Assembly (NCBI GenBank): GCA_036936605.1
Contig: JAUPFV010000004.1
Span: 288,652,009 to 288,716,008 of the forward strand
Length of the DNA: 64,000 bases
Source: Limnanthes douglasii subsp. nivea
Lineage: Eukaryota > Streptophyta > Magnoliopsida > Brassicales > Limnanthaceae
Reading direction: 5' to 3'
The notes beneath the pieces are model-generated. The model saw only the letters and a program-made list of their open reading frames with translations. It did no database searches and had not been told where the DNA came from. Both the position numbers and the translations under genes were made by a program. Positions 1 through 10,513 of this stretch are shown here, in pieces (the stretch's first letter is position 1; each line of letters starts with the position of its first letter).

Positions 1-29
1 AATATGATGGGAAGAAGGATCCTGATAAC
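1..29 (+). pseudogene. Left piece of the gag gene of an older Tat-type Ty3/gypsy element, split by the insertion at 30-10508
   Basis: Read in the frame starting at base 3, these bases encode a YDG..DPDN motif. The same motif occurs in the Gag of the inserted element (around 1170-1195) and of its sister copy near 62185. The sequence resumes at 10514 with the residues that normally follow this motif, so this fragment and 10514 onward are one gene interrupted by a later insertion. The remainder of this gene lies left of the window. Confidence 0.8.
25..29. repeat. Target-site duplication ATAAC, left copy
   Basis: ATAAC lies directly before the 5' LTR and again at 10509-10513, directly after the 3' LTR. 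Five bases is the usual duplication made by Ty3/gypsy integrases. It fixes the ends of the inserted element. Confidence 0.9.
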
Positions 30-457
30 TGATTAGTCCGAATTCTGCACGCTCCCCGGACAAGGACATATCGCTCCAAAGCCTCCGGACCGGACAGGTC
101 ACACGGACCGGACATATCATTTTTAAACAATATAACCATATGACTGTTCGAACTATGACAAAAGTACTAAAAAACCTAAACACTTCTTGACTAAGCTACT
201 TGCTCTCCTACTTAGAGCTCATGGGTCTTTGAACATGACCCGGGTCCATTAAACATGACCCGAAAGCCCATGAGGGCCCAAACATCAGGGTATAAATACC
301 CAACCACCTGCATTAAGTGTGAAAAATGAGAATTAACTGCTACCACGCTGCTTAATTATCTCTCTACTCTCTACTCTAAACACATAACACCCACACACTA
401 CCATAAAACACCAACTGAAATTACCAGCCTACCCTAAGGCGATTATTATCCACACCA
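30..457 (+). repeat. 5' LTR of element 1
   Basis: The LTR begins TG and ends CA and matches 10081-10508 base for base without gaps (constant offset of 10051). It carries a TATA box and is followed by the primer-binding site. It is rich in short CCGG-containing motifs in its first 100 bases. The shorter homologue at 61070-61474 belongs to the same family. Confidence 0.95.
291..298 (+). promoter_or_regulatory. LTR promoter TATA box
   Basis: TATAAATA sits in a block conserved in all three family LTRs (here, 10342 onward and 61312 onward). It is the probable core promoter of the genomic transcript, about 240 bases before the Gag start codon. Confidence 0.7.
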
Positions 458-460
458 AAT

Positions 461-475
461 TGGCGACCACAGTGG
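461..475 (+). other. tRNA primer-binding site of element 1
   Basis: TGGCGACCACAGTGG starts three bases after the LTR end. It begins with TGG, the complement of the tRNA 3' CCA. The same site occurs at 61478 after the LTR of the sister copy. I cannot name the tRNA with certainty. Confidence 0.75.
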
Positions 476-529
476 AAGGAGAAGGTTCCTGAATCAAGCA
501 TTCAAAACCAGCTAAGAAAATCTGTCTGA

Positions 530-2872
530 ATGAATCCGGACAATCCAGAAGTGTCACCAGCTTTGCTCGAAGTGGTGGGAGAAAACGATGAATACACTAT
601 CGAAAAGCGTGATAGGCTAAAGGGTGAAATAGAAGCTCTGAGGGCTGAAAAGGCCAAGATGGGCTTGAAAGAAAAGTCCAAAGCATCGGTTGCTCATCAC
701 ACTGATAACCCTAGAGAGCATGAGTCTTCAAAAACTCATGCGAGCATTAAAAAGACTCATGCCAGTTCCAAAAAGTCTCACCGGTCTAAGCCCGTGGAAA
801 GTTCTGACTCAAGCTCAGAATCTTCTGATAGCTCTTCGGACAATGAGGGAATTGAGAAATCCTTATCCTGTAGCAGCGATGAGGGTCGAACTAGAAAGAA
901 GCAGAAGCAGATCAAAAAGTATTCAAGAAAAAGGGATAGACATGGAAGGATGAAGAAGAATATTGGTAAAGGGTCATCACACAGCCGGAGGCATGTGGAT
1001 CGGATGCTGATGGATCCCTTTGCTTTCCACGATGAACCAGGTATCTTTGCGACTCCCAATGAGGATACTGTGTTCAGTCGTGGAAGGAATTGGAGGCAAT
1101 CTTCATTATCTTCTAAAATTCTGTTCGGAAACCTCCCTAAAAGGTTTGACAGCACCAAAATAGAGAAGTACGATGGCAGTACTGATCCGGACAACCATCT
1201 GGAGCAATTTAAAAACTTCATGATGAACTTTGATGACGATGACAAACTGCTCTGTAGGGCATTCTCCCAGTCATTCACGGGGAGTGCTCTAAAATGGTAC
1301 AACAGCCTGCCTCAGGTTTGTATTAAAGATTTCGATACTTTTTGGGTAGCTTTTCGAAGGCAGTTCGTAGGGAGTAAAGAGCTAAAAGGCAATGGAGACA
1401 CAATAATCCATTGTTCCCAGGAACCAAATGAGTCCTTGAAAGAATATATAAGCCGTTTTGTGAACATCAGAATAAGTTGGTTGATTGCTTCGAACAGGTA
1501 GCAATAGCATCCCTGAGGCAGGGTTTGAACCCCAGGCAATCTAGCTGATTAAGTGACCAGAAAGAAGGCCATGACATGGGGAGGGTTGCTGAATCAGGTT
1601 GGCAAACAAATAAACGTCGATGAAACAAAGAAAACCAGGGTGCACAGGCAGGTGAGGTCTACCCCAGTGGGACCAAATCCCAATCAGAATCAGTCCGGGA
1701 ACAAAGCAAGAGAGACCGGACAGGGGCATGGTAGGGCAAAAGCTCAGTCTCAGCTAGCTACTCCTGCTCAAAGTCAACAATCCAGAAACAAGAGAGGGCC
1801 ATGGGTCCAACCGGAGTGGTTCGCAGAGTTAAAAGAAAGTGTGGCCACTATCTTTGATAAAACGAAGGAAGAGGTGCATTACCGGAGACCGACAACACTG
1901 CAGTCTCCCAGAGAGCATCGCAACAATTCTTTTTGCCAATATCATAATGATATTGTTCATACCACTGATGACTGCATAGCATTGAAACAAGAAGTTCAAA
2001 ACTTGATTGAAAGGGGAAAGCTGGGGGCCTACGTGAAAAGAAGAGGGGGTAACAGGCCTGATAACACTCAACGGGTTGGTCCAAGTAATGTTGCTCCGGA
2101 GGGAGCCATGGTTATAATTGAAAGGTTTGACGTGGAATCTGAGTACTTGGATCCTGATCCAACTCGAAACAGAGTGGGTGCAATTGAGGAATGTTCTAGG
2201 TCGGTCTCCGGGCTCATTAAGTTTTTCGAGTCACTTACAATTTTCGGAGGGGACACTATGACAGCTCCTACTGCTTCTTCAAGGAAGAGGCATGTTCATA
2301 CTTTAGCCTCCCAACTAGAAGGAGGCATGACTTCCTATCAGTCACAAAATTCATTCACCTTCATTGTTTTTGATGAAGATGATTTAAGAGACATTGCTGG
2401 CCCTCATGAGGATGCTGTTGTCACAGGAGCATCTATAGGGGGCAATGACATAAGACGAATCCTCGTGGATAGTGGAAGCTCAGCCAATATCCTTTTCCTA
2501 ACCACATACAAGAAAATGAAAAATCTAGCTGTAATTCAGAGTTCAGACAGGTCAATCGTGGGCTTTACAGGCAGCTCAGCAGATGTGATCGGAGAGTTTG
2601 AAGAAGAAGTGTTATTGGGCAAGGGCCCTTTCAAGAAAATGGTTAGAATACTATTTATTGTGGTGGATTGTCCCACTTGCTATAATGCTATTCTAGGGAG
2701 GTCTTGGCTCTCTAGGATGCATGCAGTGGCTTCAACAGTCCACCAGTGCTTGAAATATGCTGTTCAGGGACAGGTTGGAGTCGTTCGGAGCAGCCAAAAG
2801 ATTGCAAGAGAATGTTATGCCACTGCCCTGGCTCCCCGAACGCTGGGGGCAGTCCGTATTAATGAACAATAG
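530..2872 (+). pseudogene. Gag-protease of element 1 (frame-damaged), ending at a UAG
   Basis: This encodes the structural Gag protein and the aspartic protease of the retrotransposon. The start ATG at 530 is shared with the sister copy at 61547. The N-terminal part is Lys/Ser/Asp-rich (runs such as SSDSSSESSDSSSD), and the capsid-like core lies around 1120-1500. A zinc-knuckle variant CX2HX4HX4C is at about 1937-1980. The protease active site DSGSSANILF is at about 2467-2496. A compensating pair of small indels between about 1470 and 1540, plus a TAA at 1550-1552, interrupt an otherwise single frame. Compared with the sister copy, only this short stretch is garbled. The frame then runs to the UAG at 2870, after which the polymerase continues in the same frame. 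Confidence 0.9.
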
Positions 2873-2878
2873 CAGTTT
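2870..2878 (+). other. UAG stop between protease and RT in a readthrough-like context
   Basis: The sequence is CAA-TAG-CAG-TTT, with pol continuing in the same frame right after the TAG. The sister copy has CAA-TAG-CAG-TTT at 63887, and an unrelated older Tat family has TAG-CAA-TCA at 12244. UAG followed by CAR-YYA is the known tobamovirus leaky-stop motif; this copy matches CAR-YY but has G in the last place. Readthrough here is inferred, not shown. Confidence 0.6.
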
Positions 2879-4393
2879 GACGGCCTTTCTAGGGGTGAGG
2901 GTGAAGTTGATGACCCCAGAGAGACCCCTGGAGTATTAATACCGATCGAAGAAGTAGAAACACATTGTTTGGAAGATGGGAAAAGTGTCAAGATAAGGTC
3001 CAAGATGCCACCTGTGTTGAAAGATAAAATGTTAAAGTTTTTGAAGAACCATCAGCACGTTTTTGCTTGGTGCAATGCTGCTGTTACTGGAGTTCCATCA
3101 GAAGTGATATCACATCACCTATCCGTCCGGAGAGACGTAGCTCCAATGGTTCAAAAAAGAAGAGCTTTTTCTAAAGAAAAGGCTGATGTCATTGTGCAAG
3201 AGGTTGACAGACTCACAAAGATGGGGCACATCAAGGAATCTCAATACCCTTTGTGGACTGCCAATCCTGTCTTGGTAAAAAAGAAGAATGACAAGTGGCG
3301 TATGTGCATTGATTTCACAGATCTCAATAGAGCTTGCCTAAAAGATTTGTATCCAGTTCCCCGGATTGATCAGTTAGTAGACTCCACCTCTGGGAGCAAG
3401 CTGCTTTCCTTTATGGATGCATTCTCTGGATACAATCAGATTCAAGTAGATCCAAAGGATCAAGAGCATACCACATTTGCCATTTGGTTTGAAAATGCTG
3501 GGGCTACTTATCAGAGGTTAGTCAACAAGGCATTTGCTGATCAAATTGGAAGAAATATGGAAGTATACATTGACGATATGATGGTGAAGAGTGTGGATGA
3601 GCAGTTGCACTTGTCCGATCTCCAAGAAGCTTTTGCCAACTTGGTAAAAGTGAATTTGAAATTAAACCCAGAAAAGTGTGTGTTCGGAGTGCAATCCGGG
3701 AAGTTTCTAGGCTATATCATAAGTGAGCATGGAATACAGCCCGATCCGGACCAGCTAAATTCTCTTCTCCAAATGGAGCCTCCTCGAAACATTAAAGAAG
3801 TACAGCGGTTAACAGGGAGATTAGCTGCCTTAAACAGATTTATCTCAAGGTCTTCGGACAGGTGTGCTCATTTCTTTCAAACTTTGAAGGGTGCAAAGGG
3901 GTTCGATTGGACCCCACAGTGTGATGAGGCTTTCAGTGAGATCAAGAAGCACCTGTCCTCTCCCAAGACTTTGTTTAAACCAGTCGATGGGGAGACCCTC
4001 TTCTTATATTTGGCAGTTTCAAGCTATGCCATCAGTGCTGTGTTGGTAAGAGAGATCGATGGTCATCCCCATCCAGTATACTACATCAGCAAAAGTTTGA
4101 TAGATGCAGAAAGGCGTTACCTGAAACTCGAAAAGTTAGCATTGGCCCTAGTAATAGCTGCTAGGAAGATGAGGCCTTATTTCCAGGCTCATCCCATCAT
4201 CGTCCGTACTTCTTTCCCTCTGAAGAATGTCCTCCAAAAGGCAGACATTTCAAGCAGGATGACTAAGTGGTCAGTGGAATTGGGAGACTTCGACATAGAT
4301 TTTGCTCCCCGAACAGCAGTCAAGGCCCAAGCTGTGGCAGACTTTTTGGTTGAATTCCATCCGACAGGGATTCAGAGCAAGCTACTAACATAA
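2873..4393 (+). pseudogene. Reverse transcriptase and native gypsy RNase H of element 1
   Basis: Copies the element RNA into DNA. The frame is open from the UAG at 2870 to TAA at 4391. RT fingers and palm occupy roughly 3150-3750, with the conserved RMCIDFTDLN block near 3300 and the catalytic YIDDMM at about 3565-3582. The gypsy-type RNase H follows (about 3890-4230), with the GETLFLYLAVS and PVYYISKSL blocks. The end of the ORF covers the linker KAQAVADFLVEF. The next domain is in another frame, so a one-base indel near 4390 separates it. The domain itself looks undamaged, but as part of a broken polyprotein it is listed as a pseudogene. Confidence 0.92.
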
Positions 4394-4404
4394 AAGATAA
4401 AAAG

Positions 4405-6102
4405 ATGTGGGTCGTCCGAACAGATGGTGGATCTAGCACTATGGGGTGTGGTGCAGGGGTATGTTTGACTTCCCCGTATGGAGACAAAATGTACCAGGCT
4501 ATTTGTTTTGCTTTCAGGGCATCGAATAATGAGTCCGAATACGAAGCAGCTATAGCTGGTTTAAAGTTAGCCTACATTTGTGGGGCTAAGAGGGTCAAGC
4601 TTCTAAGCGACTCCCAACTACTTATCCACCATGCCCAAGGCCAGTCTGAGGCTAAGAAGGAGCAGCTTGTAAAATATTTACTCCTCCTAAAAAATGAAGC
4701 ACTTAAGTTTAAAGGTGTTGTCTATGAACATATTCCCCGGGCAGAAAATGAGCTAGCAGACTCACTGGCAACCATAGCATATACGGAGTCATATCCGTGG
4801 ACCCATGTGCTTGAAAGCCCCTCCATCCAACTTTGTAAGGGTAAAGAAGAGGAAATTTTCGAAATACAAGCAAAACAGCCTCAAGACTGGAGATTTCCTC
4901 TCCTGCAATATCTCTCCGATGGTGTTGTGCCTCCGGATAAGTCACTAGCCAGAACATTGAAACACAAGGCTCGTGGTTTCATCATATTGAGAGAAGTGCT
5001 ATACAAAAAGTCCTACAGTAAACCTCTCCTACGTTGTTTGGGGGATGAAGAATCACAAGTGGTCCTCTCCGAATTGCACGATGGTGAGGGATCAGCCCAT
5101 TGTGGGTTTAGAGCTTTGACAAGAAGAGTTTTACTCTCCGGTTACTATTGGCCATCAATCATGAAAGATGCTAAGGAATTGGTAAAAAGGTGTGACCCAT
5201 GCCAGAGGTACAACAATGAAATTCATGTACCAGCCATTCCTTTAGAATCAATTTCTGAGCCTATTCCTTTTGCTCGATGGGGATTGGATTTAGTGGGGCC
5301 TCTCCCTGTGGCGTCCGGAGGACGCAAAACTATAATTGTGGCCATAGACTACTTCTCAAAGTGGATAGAAGCAGCCCCCCTAGCAGGGACAACATCAAAA
5401 GCTGTTATAAAATTCATTCTATCCAACATCTGTTGCAGATTTGGTGTCCCACAGAAAATAACAACAGACAATGGACCACAATTCGACAATAGGGAAATGG
5501 AAAGTTTATGTGCCTCAAGGGGTATACAATATTGTTTTTCTTTACCTTTCCACCCACAAGCAAATGGGCAAGTTGAAGTGGCTAATAGAACTATACTGTC
5601 CGGTTTAAAGAATAATTTAGAAGGGGCTGCTGGGAAGTGGCCTAGTTATCTACAAGAGGTCACCTGGGGCTGCAACACAAGAGTCACCCTTTGACTTGGT
5701 CTATGGGATGGATGCAGTAGCCCCCATAGAGAATACCCTCCCCTCCTTTCGTGTTCACAACTTCTCCGAACACGCTAACGAGGTGGCAATCAGAAGTCAA
5801 CTTGATTTGATAGAAGAAAGACGAGTTAAAGTCACCTAAGGGTTGCACACTACCAGGGCTTGATGAGAAGCAGGTTTGCTTCCAGAGTTAAAAGAAGAGA
5901 TTTCCAGCCAGGGGACAAAGTATTAAGGAAGGTCTTCTTACACACTAAAGAAAAGCTGTTCGGGAAGCTGGCCCCGACTTGGGAAGGTCCGTACATGGTT
6001 GTTGAAATGATTAAACCTGGAACATATTGGTTGGAAGACAAAGATGGCAGAGTTCTAACTCATCCTTGGAATATCGAGCATCTCCGGATGTACTTGGAAT
6101 AG
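4405..6102 (+). pseudogene. Archaeal-type RNase H and integrase of element 1 (frame-damaged)
   Basis: The first part (about 4405-4790) is the second RNase H typical of Tat elements, starting WVVRTDGGSS and ending HIPRAENELADSLA. The integrase follows. Its HHCC zinc-binding region has the two His near 5075-5103 and the Cys pair in RCDPCQRY near 5195. The core has Asp in LDLVGPLP, Asp in TTDNGPQF and Glu in NGQVEVANR. The frame breaks near 5690 and returns at about 5860, where the C-terminal GKLAPTWEGPY block of the integrase is readable down to TAG at 6100. The dual RNase H arrangement is the strongest lineage marker in the element. Confidence 0.92.
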
Positions 6103-6285
6103 CACTTGTGTAAATATTTACTTGTTCGAACATCCATGTAAATATTTGGGGGCATACTCTTTCCTCCCTGGTGGCACGGGGAGGTTTTAATGAGGTGTCC
6201 GGGCTGTTGAATAAAGTTTGATGCCTTCTTAAAAAAAAATTCTAAGTGTTTTTAAAGTTTTGTCCCTTGTCATACTGTCCGGATT

Positions 6286-6425
6286 GAAATAACTAAGGGC
6301 TATTTAAACTCTAGCCGGAGAACTTAAACACTCTCACTATGAAATAACTAAGGGCTATTTAAACTCTAGCCGGAGAACTTAAACACTCTCACTATGAAAC
6401 AACTAAAGGCTACTTAGACTATGGC
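6286..6425 (+). repeat. 55-bp tandem repeats after pol of element 1
   Basis: Two nearly identical 55-bp units (6286-6340 and 6341-6395), starting GAAATAACTAAGGGCTA, are followed by a decayed third unit. Two further blocks of CCTTGGCCTTCCAAGGACTTT lie at about 6509 and 6597, so the whole 6240-6650 spacer is repetitive. Similar degenerate arrays occupy the same place in the other Tat remnants of this window. Confidence 0.85.
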
Positions 6426-6651
6426 TATCAAAATTAAAACAAACAATGAAAGAAGATGATGGTTGCATAGAATAGAAATATTCATTGAAATAAATAACTT
6501 AAAATTTCCTTGGCCTTCCAAGGACTTTTAAATGGTCAAAATAGAACACAAAAAACCTATCCGGTCAGATACCGGACACCATTACAAAAAGAGTGCCTTG
6601 GCCTTCCAAGGACTTTAGTCTGGATAAAAAATAAACAAAGTGGATCGTAAG

Positions 6652-9644
6652 TTAAGGTTGAGCCTTTGAAGATGGCTCACCTTCATCTACCTTCTTGCCC
6701 TTAGGGTCGTCTTTCCCTTCATCTACCCTCTTGCCTTTAGGATCGTCTTTCTCTTCATCTGGGCTCTCCCCAGTTATCACCCGAGGAGTCACTAGAGTAG
6801 CCATACATGTCGCCTTCGGTCATCGTGTGGTATGGGAGGTCTTCAGGCTCAACATAAAGCCATAAGTCCCCTAGGTTCCTATTCGGAAACTTTTCATAGA
6901 ATAGTAGAACCATGTCAGACCTCACCTTCTCAAGCAGTTGCTCTTCGCTTTTGATCATCTGGTTGCCATAGGCATTGATCTTGGCTTGGATCTTGGCCTC
7001 CTGCTCCTGTAACAAAGTATTTTTCTCCTCGGCAGCCTTGGACACTGAATTCTCAAGAGCAATCTTATCAGTGGTTAAGTTGGTAATGACTTTGTCCTTC
7101 ACCTTGGTTTCTCCCTTTGAGGTAGCAAGGTCTTTCTCCAGACCGGATAGTTTCTCCTGGAGGTCTTTGATGGTTTCCTCTAAAGTGGTGACTTTGGTGG
7201 TGCTTGTCTTTTGGCTTCTCTTCAATTCCTCGTTTTCTTCTTTCAACATGGCAGCATTAGAGGTGGCAGTGCGAAGGTCTTCAGACAACTTCTCCTTGTC
7301 AGAGTTAAGGTCTTTGATGATGTCTGCCTGACTCCGAACTTGTCTCTCCAACGTAAGTATCGGCTGCACGTTGCTTAACAAGAAATGGGCTATGGTATCC
7401 CTTTCACTATAGACAATAAAAGTCTTACCATTAAAATTGACCATGTTGGAGCTGCTCGGAGGAATGTAAGGCCCTGCGAAGTCATCTCTGGGGAGATTGA
7501 GGAAGTATTCACCAAGCTAACTAAGAACTGTGATGTCTACTCCATCAATGTTGAGATCTCCCCCCTCAACCTCATCGGTGTGAAGGTCCCCCGGAATCTC
7601 TTTGGCATGTGTTGGGTCAGAAGGCTCAGCATGGAAGGAAGGCTCCGGAGCCCGGAGAGAAAGCTCGTTTCCCTTAGAAGTCTTTTTCTTCTTCGCCTCC
7701 CGGTCTGCGCCTTTGCTTCCCTGTTTGCGATTTCTCTTGGAAGCCCTTGGAGGTTTTGGGAGATTCGTTTCCTGTATTTCAGTCTCTTGATCCACCACTT
7801 GCAAGAGAGCGGCATCAATCTGGCTCTGGGCTGGCCCCTCCGGGACTGTTGGAGCATCCTTCTCAGCATCAGCACGGTTGGTATCGCCCACCACCCTTTT
7901 TCCCTTCTTCTTCTTGCCTTTCATCTTGCTCGGGGCTTTGGCCCGGCCTGGCAGGACGAGTGTCCCATCTGGTTCATGGGTCCTCTTGAGCACAACATCT
8001 GGAGAAGGCTGGGTGGTGAGCTCCTCCCAGGTCAAGTCTCTCCGACCTGTGATGTTCCACAGGTGAGACCTTGCCAAATTTCCACTAGTGAAAGCATCGT
8101 GGAATCGGTTCCCCCAGTTCTCAGCAGCCCAGGCATTAATTTTGCCACAAGTGACATGCCCGGCTTTCAAGTGGTCACAAAATCCTTGGGCAATTCTGCT
8201 AAGACAAAAGTAAGACAAATTAGAATAAACTAAGTCCAAAAAGAAAAGACAAGAGAGACAAAAATGTAAAGGCAAGATGCTTACGGCCACTCCTCCATCT
8301 GCTTCTGAGGAGGCTTGGGTTCTCTCCGGATTTTATCTTCTTGCCATTCTCCCAGGCACCACTGACAAATAGGAACTGAGTCCTCCAATTCCTCTCTGCC
8401 TCCAGCAAATCATCCACCGCCTTGAAGTTATCCCCCATGTTAAAGTGGTAGAAGGGGATGTGGTGGTTTCTACACAGGCTAGCCACTGCAGCAAACTCCT
8501 CCATGGGCAGAGGGATTCCGGACAGCCTTGATGCCATGATGCATGACATAAGGGTATACCAAGCGTTGGGGCTCAGCTGGCTCGGAAAGAGTTTGATCAT
8601 ATGGAAGTATCTGACGATCTCTGGGTCTAGTGGGAACCTGAGCCCCCAGTTGAACAACTCCGTGAACATGACCACCTCACTCAACTTGCAATCCATGGGG
8701 GTCTCCGGATGTATAGGGATCCTGATCTTTACGTTTTCTGGAATACCCCATTTTAAACGCATCATGCCCAACTCAGCAGTGTGGATGAATGCATAGTTGA
8801 TTTTTTGTAGGGAGAGGAGATAATTAACGCTGACCTTGTGAAAACAAGGCCCTACTTTTCCTTCTAGGCTCTCCGGCAGATCCGGATGCCTCAAGTACAA
8901 CTTTTCCTTGCCCTTGTCCTTCTTGGCAACTATTTCTTTGCTAGTCTGACCGGAGGGCTCAGACTCAAACGGGGCCTCTTCAACAGAGTCCTCCATCACT
9001 TCCTCCATGATTGTTGAAGGGATTTCAGCAGCTGTACTGGGGGGAGGGTTTAAGCTTGATTCAGCCTTATCTCCGGACTGATGGGCCTCAGTGCCTCTTT
9101 GATTTCTGCTCTCCGGTAGAGTGTTTGGAGCAGACGTTTCTGGTTGAAGGTTTGGATTGGACCCCTCCGTTCCGGACAGCCTGTCCTTAGGAGCTTTAAT
9201 TAGCACCTCTGATCCGGTGCTGCTATCCTTTGCCCCCGATCTTGAGGGAGTGTTTTTAGTCCCCTGGCCCTTAACAAGCCGGCCTGTCCTCCTGACAACC
9301 AGCTTCTCAGCAGAGTGCTCCGTATCCGATCCCATTGCAATGAATGGAGAAGTTTTTCTGAGGCTAGTGGCTGTAACTCCTGGCTCGACAGTAGGCACCG
9401 ATTCCTGAACTGAGGAACCAGAGATTATGGGGGAGAGGGTGGTTTGAAATAGTTTTCTAGGCTTGGTACCTTTGGAAGAGGACGAGCCTCGATCTGACTC
9501 AGATGCAGAAGTGATAGGTCTGTCAACAGGCGAGGCAGGTAACCCTGCAGCAATCCGTCTTTCTCTTTCGACTTTTTGAGCCTTCTCTAACTCAGAAAGG
9601 TTGAGCCACTCGCCTTTGACAAGAGCGTTCCTCGCTGTAAACAT
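6652..9644 (-). pseudogene. Antisense extra gene of Tat element 1, with one intron; gypsy-type 'Transposase_28'-like domain
   Basis: Tat elements often carry an extra gene in reverse orientation between pol and the 3' LTR; its role is unknown. Exon 1 runs 9644-8285 and includes a Ser/Pro-rich N-terminus. A conserved block (ELFNWGLRFPLDPEIVRYF, then QLSPNAWYTLMSC) resembles the 'putative gypsy type transposon' domain family. An 86-bp GT-AG intron (8284-8199, donor GTAAGC) is likely. Exon 2 is rich in Lys, then forms a long coiled coil (about 7370-6870). Damage: the codon phases across the intron do not match without a one-base shift, an in-frame TAG sits at 7517-7519, and the C-terminus leaves frame at 6755 while another frame continues to 6652. 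That continuation contains 36-bp (12-residue) repeats with the core DDPKGK. Confidence 0.75.
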
Positions 9645-9744
9645 AAACTGTTGAACTAAGTTTTTTGCTTTAGAGAGAGAAAGCTTTGAGAGTTTTTACA
9701 GAAGTAAGTTTGAAGGAGATGGTAAAACAGTAGAAATGAATTTG

Positions 9745-9753
9745 TATTTATAG
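9745..9753 (-). promoter_or_regulatory. TATA box of the antisense gene
   Basis: Read on the minus strand this is CTATAAATA, about 100 bases before the antisense ATG at 9644. The older element has an equivalent CTATAAAT at about 13166-13173, at the same place relative to its LTR. This suggests a separate internal promoter. Confidence 0.6.
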
Positions 9754-10066
9754 TAAATCTGAAAAAAGCAGTTGATTCCTAGGAGAATTCGAAAAGTTTG
9801 GCAATGATTAAAAGACGGCGCTGATGTCACCACCTGTAATTAAAGAGGTTGCTTTTCGAAGAAGGTGGGTTCGAAATTCAAGGTAAAAAAACGGCTAAAG
9901 CAACCAATCAGAGAGCGACACGTGTCCCACGAACTCGGGCAAAAACCGTTTTGAATTCGTGAAGCTTTATTTGTCCGGATAAACCCATACACCTGTCCGG
10001 ATTAAAACTACCCCTGACGTCGGACTGTTTTTCAGGTCTTTGGCAAGAATATTTGCACAAACACCT

Positions 10067-10080
10067 AAAAAAGGGGCTCC
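10067..10080 (+). other. Polypurine tract of element 1
   Basis: AAAAAAGGGGCTCC abuts the 3' LTR, where the plus-strand primer is expected. Confidence 0.7.
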
Positions 10081-10508
10081 TAATGAGTCCGAATTCTGCA
10101 CGCTCCCCGGACAAGGATAGATCGGTCCAAAGCCTCCGGACCGGACAGGTCACACGGACCGGACAGATCATTTTTAAACACTATAACCATAGGACTGTTC
10201 GAACTATGACAAAAGTACTAAAAAACCTAAACATTTCTTGACTAAGCTACTTGCTCTCCTACTTAGAGCTCATGGGTCTTTGAACATGACCCGGGTCCAT
10301 TAAACATGACCCGAAAGCCCATGAGGGCCCAAACATCAGGGTATAAATACCCAACCACCTGCATTAAGTGTGAAAAATGAGAATTAACTGCTACTAGGCT
10401 GCTTAATTATCTCTCTACTCTCTACTCTAAACACATAACACCCACAGACTACCATAAAACACCAACTGAAATTACCAGCCTACCCTCAGGCGATTATTAT
10501 CCACACCA
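10081..10508 (+). repeat. 3' LTR of element 1
   Basis: Colinear with 30-457, with about 13 substitutions by eye and no indels. Its first bases are TAATGAGTCC instead of TGATTAGTCC, so the canonical TG has become TA here. It is followed by the target duplication ATAAC (10509-10513). Confidence 0.95.
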
Positions 10509-10513
10509 ATAAC
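10509..10513. repeat. Target-site duplication ATAAC, right copy
   Basis: Identical to 25-29. Beyond it, the interrupted gag of the older element resumes. Confidence 0.9.

Larger units (their letters stand above)
30..10508 (+). mobile_element. Complete Tat-lineage Ty3/gypsy LTR retrotransposon, nested (element 1)
   Basis: The element is 10479 bp long, with 428-bp LTRs, a 5-bp target duplication, a primer-binding site at 461 and a polypurine tract at 10067-10080. Gene order is gag, protease, UAG, RT, RNase H, second (archaeal-type) RNase H, integrase, then a tandem-repeat spacer and an antisense gene. Two RNases H plus an extra antisense gene before the 3' LTR are hallmarks of the Tat group (Retand/Grande/RIRE2-like). 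The two LTRs align end to end without gaps and differ at about 13 positions by eye, so the insertion is moderately young. Several frame breaks make this copy non-autonomous. A second copy of the family starts at 61070. Confidence 0.95.

Noticed and set aside
778..1302. Minus-strand frame of 174 codons inside gag of element 1 (and its counterpart at 62032-62343)
   Set aside because: Shadow of the Gag reading frame. No start context or domain, and it is conserved only because Gag is.
7385..8233. Plus-strand frame of 282 codons opposite the antisense gene of element 1
   Set aside because: Shadow of the Lys-rich antisense coding sequence. Hydrophobic, low-complexity product with no family resemblance.
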